DNA of 27,564 nucleotides from Acanthamoeba sp. SK_2022b (GCA_027943245.1 JANDJZ010000583.1:1-27564), one strand, 5' to 3'. Counted from the first letter of the stretch, positions 8,698 to 18,202 are shown. Made by a program: numbers and translations. The notes: generated by a model not told the origin, from the sequence alone.

Positions 8698-10488
8698 TAG
8701 TGGTCATCATGGGGGCTACGATGTGGAGGGGAAGAGGGAAGAGGGGGAGGGGGAAGAGGGGAGGACGCGTACAGAGGGGAGCTCGAGGCGGGGTTGGTGG
8801 TGGCGGGCGAGGCCGAGGGGCGGAGTAGGCCCGATGCCGACCGGCGCTTCTTGTTGTGGTTGCCGGGCTTGGCTTCGGCTTCGACGTCGAGCGACGCCGC
8901 CGCCGACGAAGAACGGAAGAACGAAAAGGAAAACCCTCGCGCCCTGCCGCCGCCGCCCACGGCCATTGCGACTGGCTCCTCTGCCACCGCCACCGCCACC
9001 GCCACCGCCGGCTGCTGCTGAGCCAGCGCAGCGCTCTCTTCGCCTCGCCCCGTGTTTTCGGGCGTGGTGTCGGCAGGGGCGGGGGTGACGGCGATGCACT
9101 CCTGCGGCTGCGGCTGCGGCTGCTCTCTCTCCCTGGGCTGGCGGCCGCCCTTCTTCTTCCTGGGCGCGCTCGCGCGTGAGTCCTCTCCGCCATCGGTCTG
9201 GCCCTTGGGTTCATTCCTCTCGCTGGCGTCCTTCGTTTCCTCCTTCGTCTTCGCCTTCTTCTCCTTCTCCTTCTCCTTCTCCTTCTCCTTCTCCTTCTCC
9301 TTCTCCTTCTCCTTCTCCTTCTCCTTCTCCTTCTCCTTCTCCTCCTTCTGTTGTTGGCTCAATTCCTCCTCGTCCCCTGCTTTCTTGTCGCTTTTCGTCG
9401 CCGTCGTTTTCTTCTTTTTCTTCTCCTCCTTCTCTTTCTGTTGCTGCTGCTGCTGCTGCTGCTCCTGCTGCTGCTCCTGTTTCTGCTGCTCCTCCTCCTC
9501 CTCTTGTTGCTGTTGCTGTTTCTTCTTCTTCTTTTTCTTTTTCTTCGTCTTGGCCTTTGTCTTTGGCTTGGCCACGGTCTCTATCTCGGCTTCGTCGGTG
9601 GGCGGCACCACCACCACCACCACCGGTGCTCTCGGCGTGGCGGCACTCCTCTTTCCGGCGCGAGGGGCGGTCTCCTCGAGATCTCGCCCCGTAGCGGAGG
9701 GAGGCAAGCTCCCGGGAGAGGAGGCGTCCCCGCACGACGAGGGAGGAGGGGCCTGGCAAGTCGACTGGTCTGGCGAGGCATCGCAGGGGCCGTCCTCGCT
9801 ACGTGGCTCGCCACCCTCGCAAGTGGTCGTTGGGTGGGGCTCTTGCTGGGGTGGCGTCTCCTCTGGACCGGGCCGGCGGCTGGGATGATGTTGGCTCCTG
9901 GTCGCCCTCCTGTGCTTCCGCAGGAGAGCCTGCCAGGCGATCAAGAGGAGGTGATGAGAGAGAGAAGAGCTTTTGTTTGGGTTGTGTTTTTTGTTTTGTT
10001 CATTGTTCGTTCTTTAGTTTTGCTTGGTCGGGGGGCCAAATTATTAATAATTGCTCAACGCCTTGACAGTCACCAGGATGGCTCTCTCCTCTCCTCTCCT
10101 CCCCTCCTCCTTATGGTGGGCCAAGCTCATGAGGCAGTGGGGGTGTAGTACCTTGACGTGTGCGGTGAGGTCCGGGTTGTGCTTGAGCTCAAAGTACAGG
10201 CACGAGAGCAGAACCCCAAAGTCTTGCTCGGCCTCAGAGGGCAGGAGGCCCGCCTTGCGCACCATCACGCGGCATTCGTCGGGCAGCTCCTGCGCCGTAT
10301 CTCACGTCAGCCCTTCTTATTTCTTACGAGTGCGCGAGTTGGGGGGAGCGAAAAGCGAAAGCGAAGGTGGGGGGGGGGCGAACTGAGAGGAGGGGAGGGG
10401 AGCTGTAGTCCTCGAGAGGAGGCAGGGGTGGGTCGTGGCCTCCCTTGGACTTTCCCGCCTGGCCCAGCCTGCGCAGGAGCTTCGACAT
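6164..10488 (-). CDS. STE20/PAK-like Ser/Thr protein kinase with long charged low-complexity N-terminus
   Basis: Sixteen exons on the minus strand, all phases consistent, 814 residues: 10488-10384, 10289-10152, 9929-8773, 8612-8379, 8265-8217, 8068-7931, 7762-7670, 7515-7468, 7289-7281, 7208-7166, 7081-6981, 6917-6822, 6710-6669, 6541-6497, 6387-6337, 6259-6164. The kinase domain (about 535-785) has glycine loop KIGRGGFGDVY, VAIK (K565), IHRDIKADN (D655), ADLG (DLG in place of DFG, D673) and [10 protein letters not shown], the STE20-type activation segment. All catalytic residues are intact, so activity is expected. Exon 2 ([15 protein letters not shown]...) resembles the stretch that follows a CRIB motif in PAKs, but no CRIB consensus is visible. 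Residues about 82-460 are low complexity: poly-Gln, poly-Lys and (KE)n. Exon 9 is 9 nt and encodes only DIK. Introns 8378-8266 and 6821-6711 have GC donors. Substrates are unknown. Confidence 0.88.
6570..6662 (+). repeat. (TTGG)n tetranucleotide repeat in kinase intron 6542-6668
   Basis: About 23 TTGG units on the + strand (CCAA on the coding strand), between the exons encoding APPLK and NPKKW. It begins six bases past the donor. Confidence 0.95.
7133..7155 (+). repeat. AT-rich tract in kinase intron 7082-7165
   Basis: Run of TA dinucleotides just downstream (coding sense) of the donor after VKV. No promoter role is implied. Confidence 0.8.
7281..7289 (-). other. 9-nt micro-exon encoding Asp-Ile-Lys of the kinase catalytic loop
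   Basis: Coding strand reads cccccag|gacatcaag|gtacgcg. The upstream exon ends in the codons for I-H-R (7468) and the downstream exon starts A-D-N (7208). Only inclusion of these nine bases gives HRDIKADN, the universal catalytic loop with the proton-accepting Asp. Confidence 0.88.
7557..7616 (+). repeat. (GT)n microsatellite in kinase intron 7516-7669
   Basis: About 28 GT units on the + strand (CA on the coding strand), followed by a GA run, inside an intron with in-phase flanking exons. Confidence 0.95.
7780..7807 (+). repeat. (CAA)n run in kinase intron 7763-7930
   Basis: Nine CAA units, TTG on the coding strand. They sit about 15 bases upstream of the 3' splice site before MVMEYCDGG. 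Confidence 0.85.
8631..8697 (+). repeat. (CA)n plus (GA)n microsatellite in kinase intron 8613-8772
   Basis: About 25 CA units followed by a GA run. The intron bridges two reading frames (exon ends with 2 nt, next exon supplies 1 nt), which confirms it is spliced out. Confidence 0.93.
9247..9347 (-). repeat. Coding hexanucleotide repeat (Lys-Glu)n in the kinase
   Basis: On the coding strand a GAGAAG hexamer repeats about 16 times, giving alternating Lys-Glu within exon 3. Poly-Gln and poly-Lys/Glu stretches follow upstream in the protein (9430-9545). It is the main long repeat of the left part that lies in an exon. Confidence 0.9.
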
Positions 10489-10609
10489 CACACAAATCCG
10501 CAATCACAAAAACGAAATCAAGTTGGGCAAGGTCAAGGTTCATTTTCGGCAGCCCAGCCAATAGGGAAACATCACACGAAAAAAGACCCAAAAAAGGGTG
10601 CCCTCTCGC

Positions 10610-12326
10610 TCACGCGGTGAAGGAGTGGAAGTAGACCAGACCGTCCCAGCCACCGGAGGCGAGGGCGTGCGCCTGCAGCGGATCCCAGGCAATGCCGCGC
10701 ACGTAGTCTGTGTGACCAGCAAACGAATAACTGGGGAGAGGGCGGAGGTTGTCAATTGAATGAAGAAGGCGTCACGTGTGTGGGTGGGAGGGGGAAGCTG
10801 AGTTCCGCTTGTGGCGCGCGCTGCGGGAGGCCGCGTACATAGTCTTCTGGGTCGTGACGTCAAGCACCGAAAGTGTGGTGTCGTCGGAAGCCACAGCCAA
10901 ATGCCCTGCGGTGTGCGGAGAGAAGCGGACGGTCCGCACGCTGGAGAAGACGCGGCAAAACGTGAGCCTTGTGCACTGTGCGTGGGAGAGGGGGAAAGAG
11001 AGAGAGAGGAGAAATTGAAAGGGAAAGGGGGCGAGGGAGGGGAGAGGGTAGTTGCCTGTCCGCAGCGGTGTGGGAAAAGAGGGCGGCGCTCAGGTTGCGA
11101 CGGTCGAACACGCACGTCGATCTGGTGTGTGAAGGAGACACATAGCCGCGAGTGAGTAGGAGGAGGAGGAGGGGCAACGACGCGGGCGGCGGGGGGCGGA
11201 GAGAGTGGCGGCACCCATCCTCCTGGCCCACGGCAAAAATGTTTTCGTCGTGACGGGAGACGGAGACGGAGCAGACGTTGTAGGCCCGCTGCAGGGTGCT
11301 GATGACGGAGGCTTGTCGCTTGTCCCACACCCGCACCGTTTTGTCCTGCCGGGGAGGAGGCGGGCGATCAGCTTAGAGCGTCCCCCCCCCTTCCCTCTCC
11401 CTCCTCCCTCTTTGCCGCGACGTTGCGCCAGTCCACCAAAGCACAAAGCTGACGCCAACGCCAACGCCAACGCCAAGTGGACTTGTGGGGGGGGAGCAGG
11501 TAAGTGTACTTGGGCGCCCGAGAGGAACACGGCAGCGTTTACGAATTCAACGGTGTTGACCGCGTCGATGTGAGCTGTCGCACCATCGCAGAGCCCGACC
11601 ATGCGCCGCACAGACATGAAGCCGCTGCGGATGAGAGCGTGAAGCTAGCGCTAGACGCACAGACGATGGGCGGCGCACCTTCAAACGTCGCGAGTGAGTT
11701 GCCCTTGGCGACGTCCCAAAGCTTGAGCCTAGTTGGCGACACGCGGTGATGGTGATGGTGATGATGATGGAATAGGTGAGCCCAGAACGGGAAGCCCTCG
11801 AACACGAAAGACACAAAAAGAGACGCACTTGTGGTCCCAGCTGCCGGAGAGCAAGTGGGATTGGTGGGCAGCAACTGCGGACACGATGTCGTCATGCTCG
11901 CTGAGGGCGATATCGGTTCCCTCCTTGGCTGGCTTGTCCGTATGCCACAGGAGCAGGCTGCCTTCGTCGCTGCCGGCCACCACAAACTCTCCCTTCTCGC
12001 CCGCAAATGTCACGTCGGCGTTGCCCGCATCTGATCGCCAGGGTTTGATTGCAATATGAATTAAATGGTCGGAGAGAGAGAGGTGGCGATTTGATGGACG
12101 GAAAAAGTGGGGAACGCGAACCAGTTTCCAGTGCAGTTGTCTTGGTTGTAGCATAGGAATCGCTCAGGGTGGCCAACGTAACAAGCCCGGACCAGGTCGC
12201 GCCAGTGAGATTGGACGTGGAGATGGCGAGAATGCGTGACTGAGGGCGGTAGGCCAACGCATCGCACTTGTTGTTCACCTTGATGAAGGGAATCCCCTTC
12301 GATGTGTGAATCTGTCCACCTTCCAT
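10610..12326 (-). CDS. MEP50/WDR77-like WD40 protein (PRMT5 cofactor candidate)
   Basis: Eight exons on the minus strand, phases consistent, 313 residues: 12326-12122, 12030-11829, 11728-11679, 11574-11510, 11345-11215, 11121-11056, 10940-10839, 10730-10610. The chain is a run of WD40 blades with clear unit ends such as SGSWDHKLKLWDV, SGAQDKTVRVWDK and ASGGWDGLVYF. Three stretches look like methylosome protein 50: EHDDIVSAVAAHQSHLLSGS, VRTVRFSPHTAGHLAVASDD, and the last blade GHTDYVRGIAWDPL ending GGWDGLVYFHSF. MEP50 binds PRMT5 and presents histones H2A/H4 and Sm proteins for symmetric arginine dimethylation. Its length (about 340 in animals) fits one beta-propeller. Intron 11055-10941 has a GC donor. 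It starts 139 bp from HAT1 on the opposite strand. Another WD40 adaptor is possible; WD40 is certain, MEP50 is likely. Confidence 0.75.
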
Positions 12327-12465
12327 TCTCCGGAGCTTGGCTAAAACGATGGCCTTTCTTTTTTTCTTTTTGTCTTATCTTCTTGAACAAATAAATAACT
12401 GGGGAAATTAGGGGGGAAAACAAAGTTGCCACTTTTGGCGGGAAAAGACGGGACGATCAATCGAG
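12327..12465. promoter_or_regulatory. Shared divergent spacer of MEP50-like and HAT1 genes
   Basis: A 139-bp spacer between the two start codons. It contains a T-rich tract (12357-12372), an AAATAAATAA run (12389-12398) and the E2F-like palindrome at 12433-12446. With so little room, regulatory elements are likely to serve both genes. Confidence 0.6.
12433..12446. promoter_or_regulatory. E2F/DP-type site TTTTGGCGGGAAAA
   Basis: The 14-mer matches the canonical E2F element (TTTSGCGS core with AAA flank) on both strands and lies 20 bp upstream of the HAT1 ATG. E2F/DP factors drive G1/S genes in animals and plants, and the protein is conserved in many amoebae. HAT1 acts on newly made histones, so S-phase control is functionally sensible. 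Binding itself is not shown. Confidence 0.6.
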
Positions 12466-14090
12466 ATGGACGCAAACCCTGCGAACACGGTGGAAATGAC
12501 CAGCCCAGATGGCGCAGAGGACAAACCTCTGGGTGAATGGGACTGCAAGGCGAACGACGTTATCACGTTCAAACTTGGTACCCCCCCCTTCACCCAAACG
12601 CCTCGTAAGTTCCTGCTGGGAGTTGACGGGGCCATCTGTTCACACTGCGCAGTGCGTCAAGAAAGCGACCTCCCGAGGGGTGCAGAGACGGGAAACGTCG
12701 GGCCAGAGGGATGGGGGGTGTTTAGCCCAACCCTTACGCACCAAGTGTTTGAGAACCAGCTCATCCGCGGCTACAAGCGACCGCGGGTCACCATCCTTTA
12801 TACCGCCGACTCCCTGCTGGCCTTTCCGCGCTTCAACTACGACGAAAAGCGGTTCCGTATGCCTCTGGCCCGAGGGATAGAGGAACAACAGGTGATGATC
12901 ACCGATGTGCCGGGTCTCCTCTCCAAGTGGCTTCCTCCCTCCGGCGTGGCCTCTTCCTTTGACGACTTTGCTCACGTACTCTTGCCTGCTCTTTGACTCG
13001 CGGCCCGCGTGCGCGCGCGTGCGTGTCCTTTGTTTTCCGTCTCTCCGGCTGAGATGCAAACGCCAACAACACCTCGGCGCGCCAACAGGAGGTAGGCAAA
13101 CCGTTCGAACCTCCGGGGGACAAGATACACGCCTACAGCGTCGATGCTCCCCTGCCCCCCGAACACGAGTGCCAGGGCATCGCGGCGGACGAGACGACCG
13201 TCGAATACGAGATACGCAAGGGGTCCTTCGCCAGCGAGGACCTCCGCCAATATCACGAGAGGATTCAGGTTTGCTGCACCACAACAAACTCTGCCAAACA
13301 GCTGACGGCGTGCAACCAATGCCACCGCCTCTTCACTCGACTGACGCCCGTGACAACAACCTCTTTTACCGGCTGCAGCTCTTTCTCATTTGGTTCATCG
13401 ACCGCTCGTCCTACATTGACGACACCGACCTCGACTGGGAACTCTATTTCGTGTGCGTATACAGCTCGGTCCTCGCGCCGTGAGCGCGCTCTCGACTCTT
13501 CGCTCACTCCTACTGTCGCTTGAGGTGCAGCTTTGAGAAACGACGCACTTTCGGAGAGACGCGACACTGCATTGTGGGCTACGCGACAGTCTACCCCTTC
13601 TTTTCGTTCCCCGACCAGCGGCGGCTCCGAATCAGGCACGCCCCCCCCCCCCCAAAACCCATTTCCACCCTGTCTATTTCTGATGTGGCGATGCTTAGCA
13701 TTGCTATTGTTTTCAAAGCACTCGCATAACCCACCTTTCTCTCTAGCCAATTCCTCATCCTGCCGCCCTTCCAGAAGAGAGGTCATGGGGGTACTACTTT
13801 CTCTCTCTTGCTGTGCGCGCGCGTGGTTGATGAACGCAGTTTGCGAGTGTGCTCGTGTGAATTATCCGCCAACCGGTGGTGGGATGTGGTGACTGCACCG
13901 ACAGAGCAACTTCTACGGACGATCTACAGAGAGGCCTGGGCGCGGACGGGCCTCTATGCGGGCGTCCGAGATATCACCGTAGAAGATCCCTCTCCCGAGT
14001 TCAAGCTTCTTCGGGTAGCCTCCCCAACCCTATCACTGAACAGCTTGCCAGCCCTCTCTCCTGTGTGTGGTTGTGTGTGGTTGTGTGTGG

Positions 14091-14167
<77 letters not shown>

Positions 14168-14668
14168 GAAGAGCTTGATCACTTTGCTGACGTGCTCTGG
14201 TGCAGGACATCACCGATCTGCGCTTGTGCCTCGAAGGCGGCTTCTTTCAGGGCGTGCCGGGGGAAAAGGTAGACCCGGAGCAGCTTCGGGCAGTGCAAGG
14301 TCGGTTCAAGCTGGCCAAGGTAGGTGTCCTGTTTTGCACCGCCACCGCCCCACACCCGCTAATGGAGCGAGGACTGAATGGGACACCAGAGCCAAATCGA
14401 ACACCTGCACGAGGTTCTACGCTACGTCTACACTGATCGTAGTGACGAGCAAGCCGTCGCCCGCCTCCGCCTAGCGATCAAGCGGCGCCTGTACAAAAAG
14501 TATCAGGACTGGCTGGCTGGCTTCGAGGCCGGCGAGCCCCGCAAGAAAGAGCTGGACGACATCTACCGCGAGGAAGTTGATGCGGTCTACGCCTCCGTGG
14601 CTCGCAGGCTCCGCAGCCATCTTCCGCAACCTGCGCCCGCGGCCAACCCGCTCCCCTCGAGCGCATGA
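12466..14668 (+). CDS. HAT1: Histone acetyltransferase type B catalytic subunit
   Basis: Nine exons, phases consistent, 446 residues: 12466-12577, 12653-12975, 13089-13268, 13379-13452, 13531-13635, 13747-13790, 13905-14014, 14206-14319, 14390-14668. Hat1 acetylates Lys5 and Lys12 of newly synthesised histone H4 before nuclear import and chromatin assembly, usually with an RbAp46/48 WD40 partner. The N-terminal Hat1 domain is recognisable (CKANDVITFKLV, FSPTLTHQVF, RGYKRPRVTILYTADS). The GNAT core has LFLIWFIDRSSYID, CIVGYATVYPFFSFPD and the acetyl-CoA loop QFLILPPFQKRGHG (266-279) with the Q/R-x-x-G-x-G signature, then VRDITVEDPSPEFKLLRD. The helical C-terminus follows, at the usual length. 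Intron 13636-13746 has a GC donor, and intron 14015-14205 holds a long GT tract. Confidence 0.93.
14067..14165 (+). repeat. TTGTGTGTGG units plus (GT)n in HAT1 intron 14015-14205
   Basis: Three near-identical decamers lead into about 36 GT units, all between the exons ending KLLR and starting DITDLR. Confidence 0.93.
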
Positions 14669-14720
14669 AAAAAACAGAGAAGAAGAGAAAAATGAAGAGA
14701 AATCCTTTTTCTCACACCAC

Positions 14721-16193
14721 ATGCGCGTCGGAGAGAAGTATGTTGTGGGCGGCCCTCTGCCCATTCCTCTCTACCGCTGGGGTCCTTCGTGGGCGCCGTG
14801 GGGTAACGGCGCCAGAAAGGGAGCGGGCTTCCTCGTAAGTTCTCCCCTCACATGCCCGCCCGTCTACGTTGGCTCTCCCCTCAACCGGTGGGTTGAGGCT
14901 GTGTACGACTTCCCGCTCGTGTACCATCGCGCTGTCGGTCCGGCACTTGTCGCCACCGGCAGCGCCGCCCCTCCTCGGAGCCACCACGCGGAAGGGGCGG
15001 GCGTGCTCGTGCGAGGCACGCCCTTCGCTTTGCACACCCTGCCCGTGCCGTCGAGCCCTGCCCACCACCGTGCCATTCGCGCGGACCTGGCTTCGCGCCT
15101 GCCGTGCCCTGCCTCCGTTTGGCTTGGTGAGCTTTTACCCTCTGCTGCTGCTGGCTTGCAGCCTGCAGCCCGCGTCACTCCTCCCTCGATCGCGTAACGT
15201 GCGTGCACGTGACCACCGGGCGCTGACGACGACTGGGATGTCGCCCAGGTGGGTTCCCGGGTCCGCGTGGCCTTGCCCTGTGCGGGAAAAGGACAATTGA
15301 GGGGACCGTGGCAGGCTCCGAGTGGGTGCTGGAAGCAGGGGCCCCAATCCCATCCAGTTTGGGCTTCGTCTTCTCGCTCCCATCTGGACATGTGTACGGC
15401 ATTGCCCCCCTTGCCCTTATGGAAATCATCTCTCCCTCCCTCCCTCCCCAATACCTGGGCTTTGTGTGGGTTACACCCTGGGTCGGACACCGACCAACCG
15501 CTGGCAGCCCTGGACAGGAAGGCGCCGGCTTGGTGTCCGTGATGCGGCTCGAGCGCTTGTTTCAAACCGGCAGCCCGCCGCCAGACCTCCATGCCCACCT
15601 CGTCCCCGATGGCCTTACCTCTGCTGTTGAGTACAGTGAGGTGCGCGAGCTCTCCACAGTGCGTACACGCTGTGGCGCGGTCGTCACGGCTGACTCGACG
15701 ATTGGGGGGGGGAGAGCAGCAAATGGATCGACTGCGACCATTCTTGAGACGGACACGCGACGAAAGCGAGGAGGAGGAGGACGATGATGGACCCAGAGCG
15801 TTGATGCTGCAGCACGACCTCGCCGACTCGGTTGAGACGGTGGCGCGGGCCCTTCACGCTACCGCCGCGGTCCTGCGCGCCAAGGAGGGGGAGTGGGAGG
15901 GCATCACGAAACACATGGAGGAGGCCCATGACGCCGTCCTTCAGGCCGGCCTCGGCACGCACTGGGTGCAGGCGTCGTGGAGCCCGCAGCGGCGCGCGAG
16001 AAACCAATTCGTGCCTTTGGGGCGGCCAAGCCTGCTCGCTCTCCAATTCACGGCGCAGCTGCTCGACAGGCAGCTTTCGGTGAGTTTGGACGATGGCGAC
16101 TACGACCTCGCCGCCGTGCTGGTGCGCGAGATCAGCTATCTCAAGCACTCGCTAATGCACGGCCGCGCGTTCGTTGGCGTGACTGCGTTCTAG
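14721..16193 (+). CDS. Unrecognised multi-exon protein
   Basis: I do not recognise this protein. The ATG at 14721, 52 bp after the HAT1 stop, opens a long frame (MRVGEKYVVGGPLPIPLYR...) to 15197. A second coding frame (VAGSEWVLEAGAPIPSSLGF...) runs from about 15290 to 15659, and a third, ending at 16193, begins after an intron at 15660-15717 (ELST joins QMDRLRPF in phase). The C-terminal part is acidic (DESEEEEDDDGP) and then helical (LADSVETVARALHATAAVLR; LQFTAQLLDRQLSVSLDD). The N-terminal half is Pro/Ala/Gly-rich with few charged residues. The splice between the first two frames (15120-15310) could not be resolved. It could be two adjacent genes. Tight spacing and codon use match the neighbours. 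Confidence 0.5.
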
Positions 16194-16353
16194 TCGCTGT
16201 GTGCTACCCTCACCCCGAAAACCGCCAATCAGCACCCCGCGCGCGTGTCCTGCCGCGGAGGTACCTACCGGCTGAGCGACGCGTTCCGCACAACCACTCA
16301 CTCACCCCACAACTCCCCCTCGCACCACCACCACCAAAGGTGAGGTAGTCAAG

Positions 16354-18202
16354 ATGGAGAGGGCCATTGTGCGCATGCACTTTGAAGATGACACCTTCAA
16401 AACATTCCTGCTCGTACCTACCACTACTGCGGGGGATCTAGTAACACAGGTGCAGCAGAAGCTCAAGACAGACTCTGCCTACTATCTCTACTATTCCGCG
16501 CCTGGCGTTGCTGGTAACCTGCCCCTCAAGCGTTCCCGCGGGATAATGGGGGCTCCTTAATCACCTCCCCCCTCTTCAATTTGGTGATAGAGCGCTACAT
16601 TGCGCCTCATGAGCAGGCCTGGCCTTTCTATAAGCAGCACGGAGAGCGCTGCCGCTACACCTTCCGTCTAAAGGTAAGTAGTAGTAACCCCCCCCCCCCT
16701 TCTCAAATCGCTGTCCTGGTCGAGCGCCTCATGCTCATCTTCTTCGCGCCAGGCGCCTGCCGGGGCTTTGCCTGTTGCCGCACAGCCCCAGGCTTCTCCC
16801 GCGTTACCGACAGCAGGTATTGCTCTCGCCTCCGCCCCAAACCTCTCCCCCAGGCTGGGACGAGGGCACGGCGTGATGGCATCTTTGGGTCTCACCGCGG
16901 TGCGCAGGTTCGGGAGCCGCTCGTGCTGCCCCTCCCACTCCGTCTGTGGCCGGTCGAGGATCGCTGGGGTCGTCGCCAGCCCCCGCGGCTGCAGCCCCAT
17001 TGGCCAGCGGAAGCAGCGTAGCTGCCGACGACTTTGATGCCCTGCTCAACCAACTCCAGTTTCCGGGCGTGGGCGGCGGCGCTGCTGCTCCCGGCGGCGC
17101 TGGTGCTGCGTCGCTTTCTGGAGGCTTCGATGCTCTGGGTACCGCCACCCCGCTCTCCCATTCCGCCCATCTGTGTGCCCCCATCTCCATCCTTGGCCAA
17201 CCGCTGTCGTTTTCGCCTCTCTCTCTCTCTCCCCCCTCTTCGCGTCACTCCTTTGCCGTTCCCCACGCCAGGTGGACTCACGCTGGGCATGGGCGCAATG
17301 GGCCTCGGCGGCGCGGTCTCCCCGCCCTGTGGCGCCTGTGGCCAGCCCGTTGCGGACAAGCTGCTGGTGGCATTCGGCATGCACTGGCACAAGGTATGAG
17401 GGAACCTCGTGCCTGCCTCTGTGGCGGGCGAAAAAGGCGGCAGCGGATGGGGGAGGGGGGCGGGGGGGGCAAGTGGTTTTTTGCGATTGGGCGTGTTGGC
17501 TGACGGCGATACGGCCGCGCTTGCTTTGCGTGCAGTACCATCTGGCCTGTGCCATCTGCCGGCGCAACTTTGACGAGAACGACGTGCCTGTGGTGGAAGG
17601 CTCCGACGGCAAGGCCTACTGTCGCACGGACTGGCTGGATCGGTTTGCGCCCAAGTGTGCCCAGTGCACTTTCCCCATCCAAGGCGACTGCACCAATGCC
17701 CTCGGCAAGCAATGGCACCCGCAGGTGCGTTTATCCTTACACAACACAACAACACAACACAACACAACACAACACAACACAACACAACACAACACAACAC
17801 AACACGACCACCGCCTAACGCACACAACTGCGGTAGTGCTTTGTCTGCAAATCGTGCAATAGCCCATTCACGGGTAGCTTCTTCGAGCACGAGGGGTTTG
17901 CCTACTGCGAGAAGCACTACTACGAGGAGAAGGGCCTCATCTGCCCCGAATGCGATCGGCCCATCATCGGCAAGTGCGTGCGTGCCAAAGGTACGAAAAA
18001 ACGCGTGGCGAGTGTGCTGCTGTTGTGGGGATCCTAGTAACGTTGCCTTTCCTTTTCCACACGGCGACGCTCTTCAATAGATAAGCGATACCATCCGCAG
18101 CACTTTGTGTGCTCCCACTGCAAGACCAAGCTGACCAACGCCTACTTCTTCCACGACAACAAAATCTTCTGCAAGAAGTGCTCCATCGTCTTCTACGGAT
18201 GA
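16354..18202 (+). CDS. Paxillin-like protein: Ras-association-like domain, LD motif, three LIM domains
   Basis: Eight exons, phases consistent, 374 residues: 16354-16513, 16591-16673, 16753-16816, 16908-17138, 17272-17393, 17536-17724, 17837-17990, 18081-18202. Residues 1-81 (MERAIVRMHFEDDTFKTFLL... CRYTFRLK) look like a ubiquitin-like RA domain. A Pro/Ala-rich linker carries an LD-like motif, DDFDALLNQLQF (143-154), the short helix by which paxillin binds FAK and vinculin. Three LIM zinc-finger domains follow at about 199-256, 261-312 and 319-371, with complete ligand patterns (for example CAQC..WHPQCFVCKSC..YCEKH). The protein ends just after LIM3, as paxillins do after their last LIM. A cytoskeletal adhesion or Rho/Ras-linked scaffold is likely in a crawling amoeba. 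Partners are unknown. Confidence 0.85.
17738..17804 (+). repeat. (ACACA)n pentanucleotide repeat in LIM gene intron 17725-17836
   Basis: About 13 AACAC units just downstream of the donor after GKQWHPQ. The flanking exons join in phase. Confidence 0.93.

Noticed and set aside
9052..9888. Plus-strand frame of 278 codons with Phe-Ser repeats over the kinase exon
   Set aside because: It is the antisense of the (Lys-Glu)n exon. The minus frame joins both neighbouring exons in phase and leads to a complete kinase domain.
11575..11678. WD40 reading that treats 11575-11678 as coding (MSVRRMVGLCDG)
   Set aside because: Joining 11679 to 11574 through the acceptor gcgacag keeps frame and gives FEAHIDAVNTVEF, a normal blade start. 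The longer reading breaks phase.
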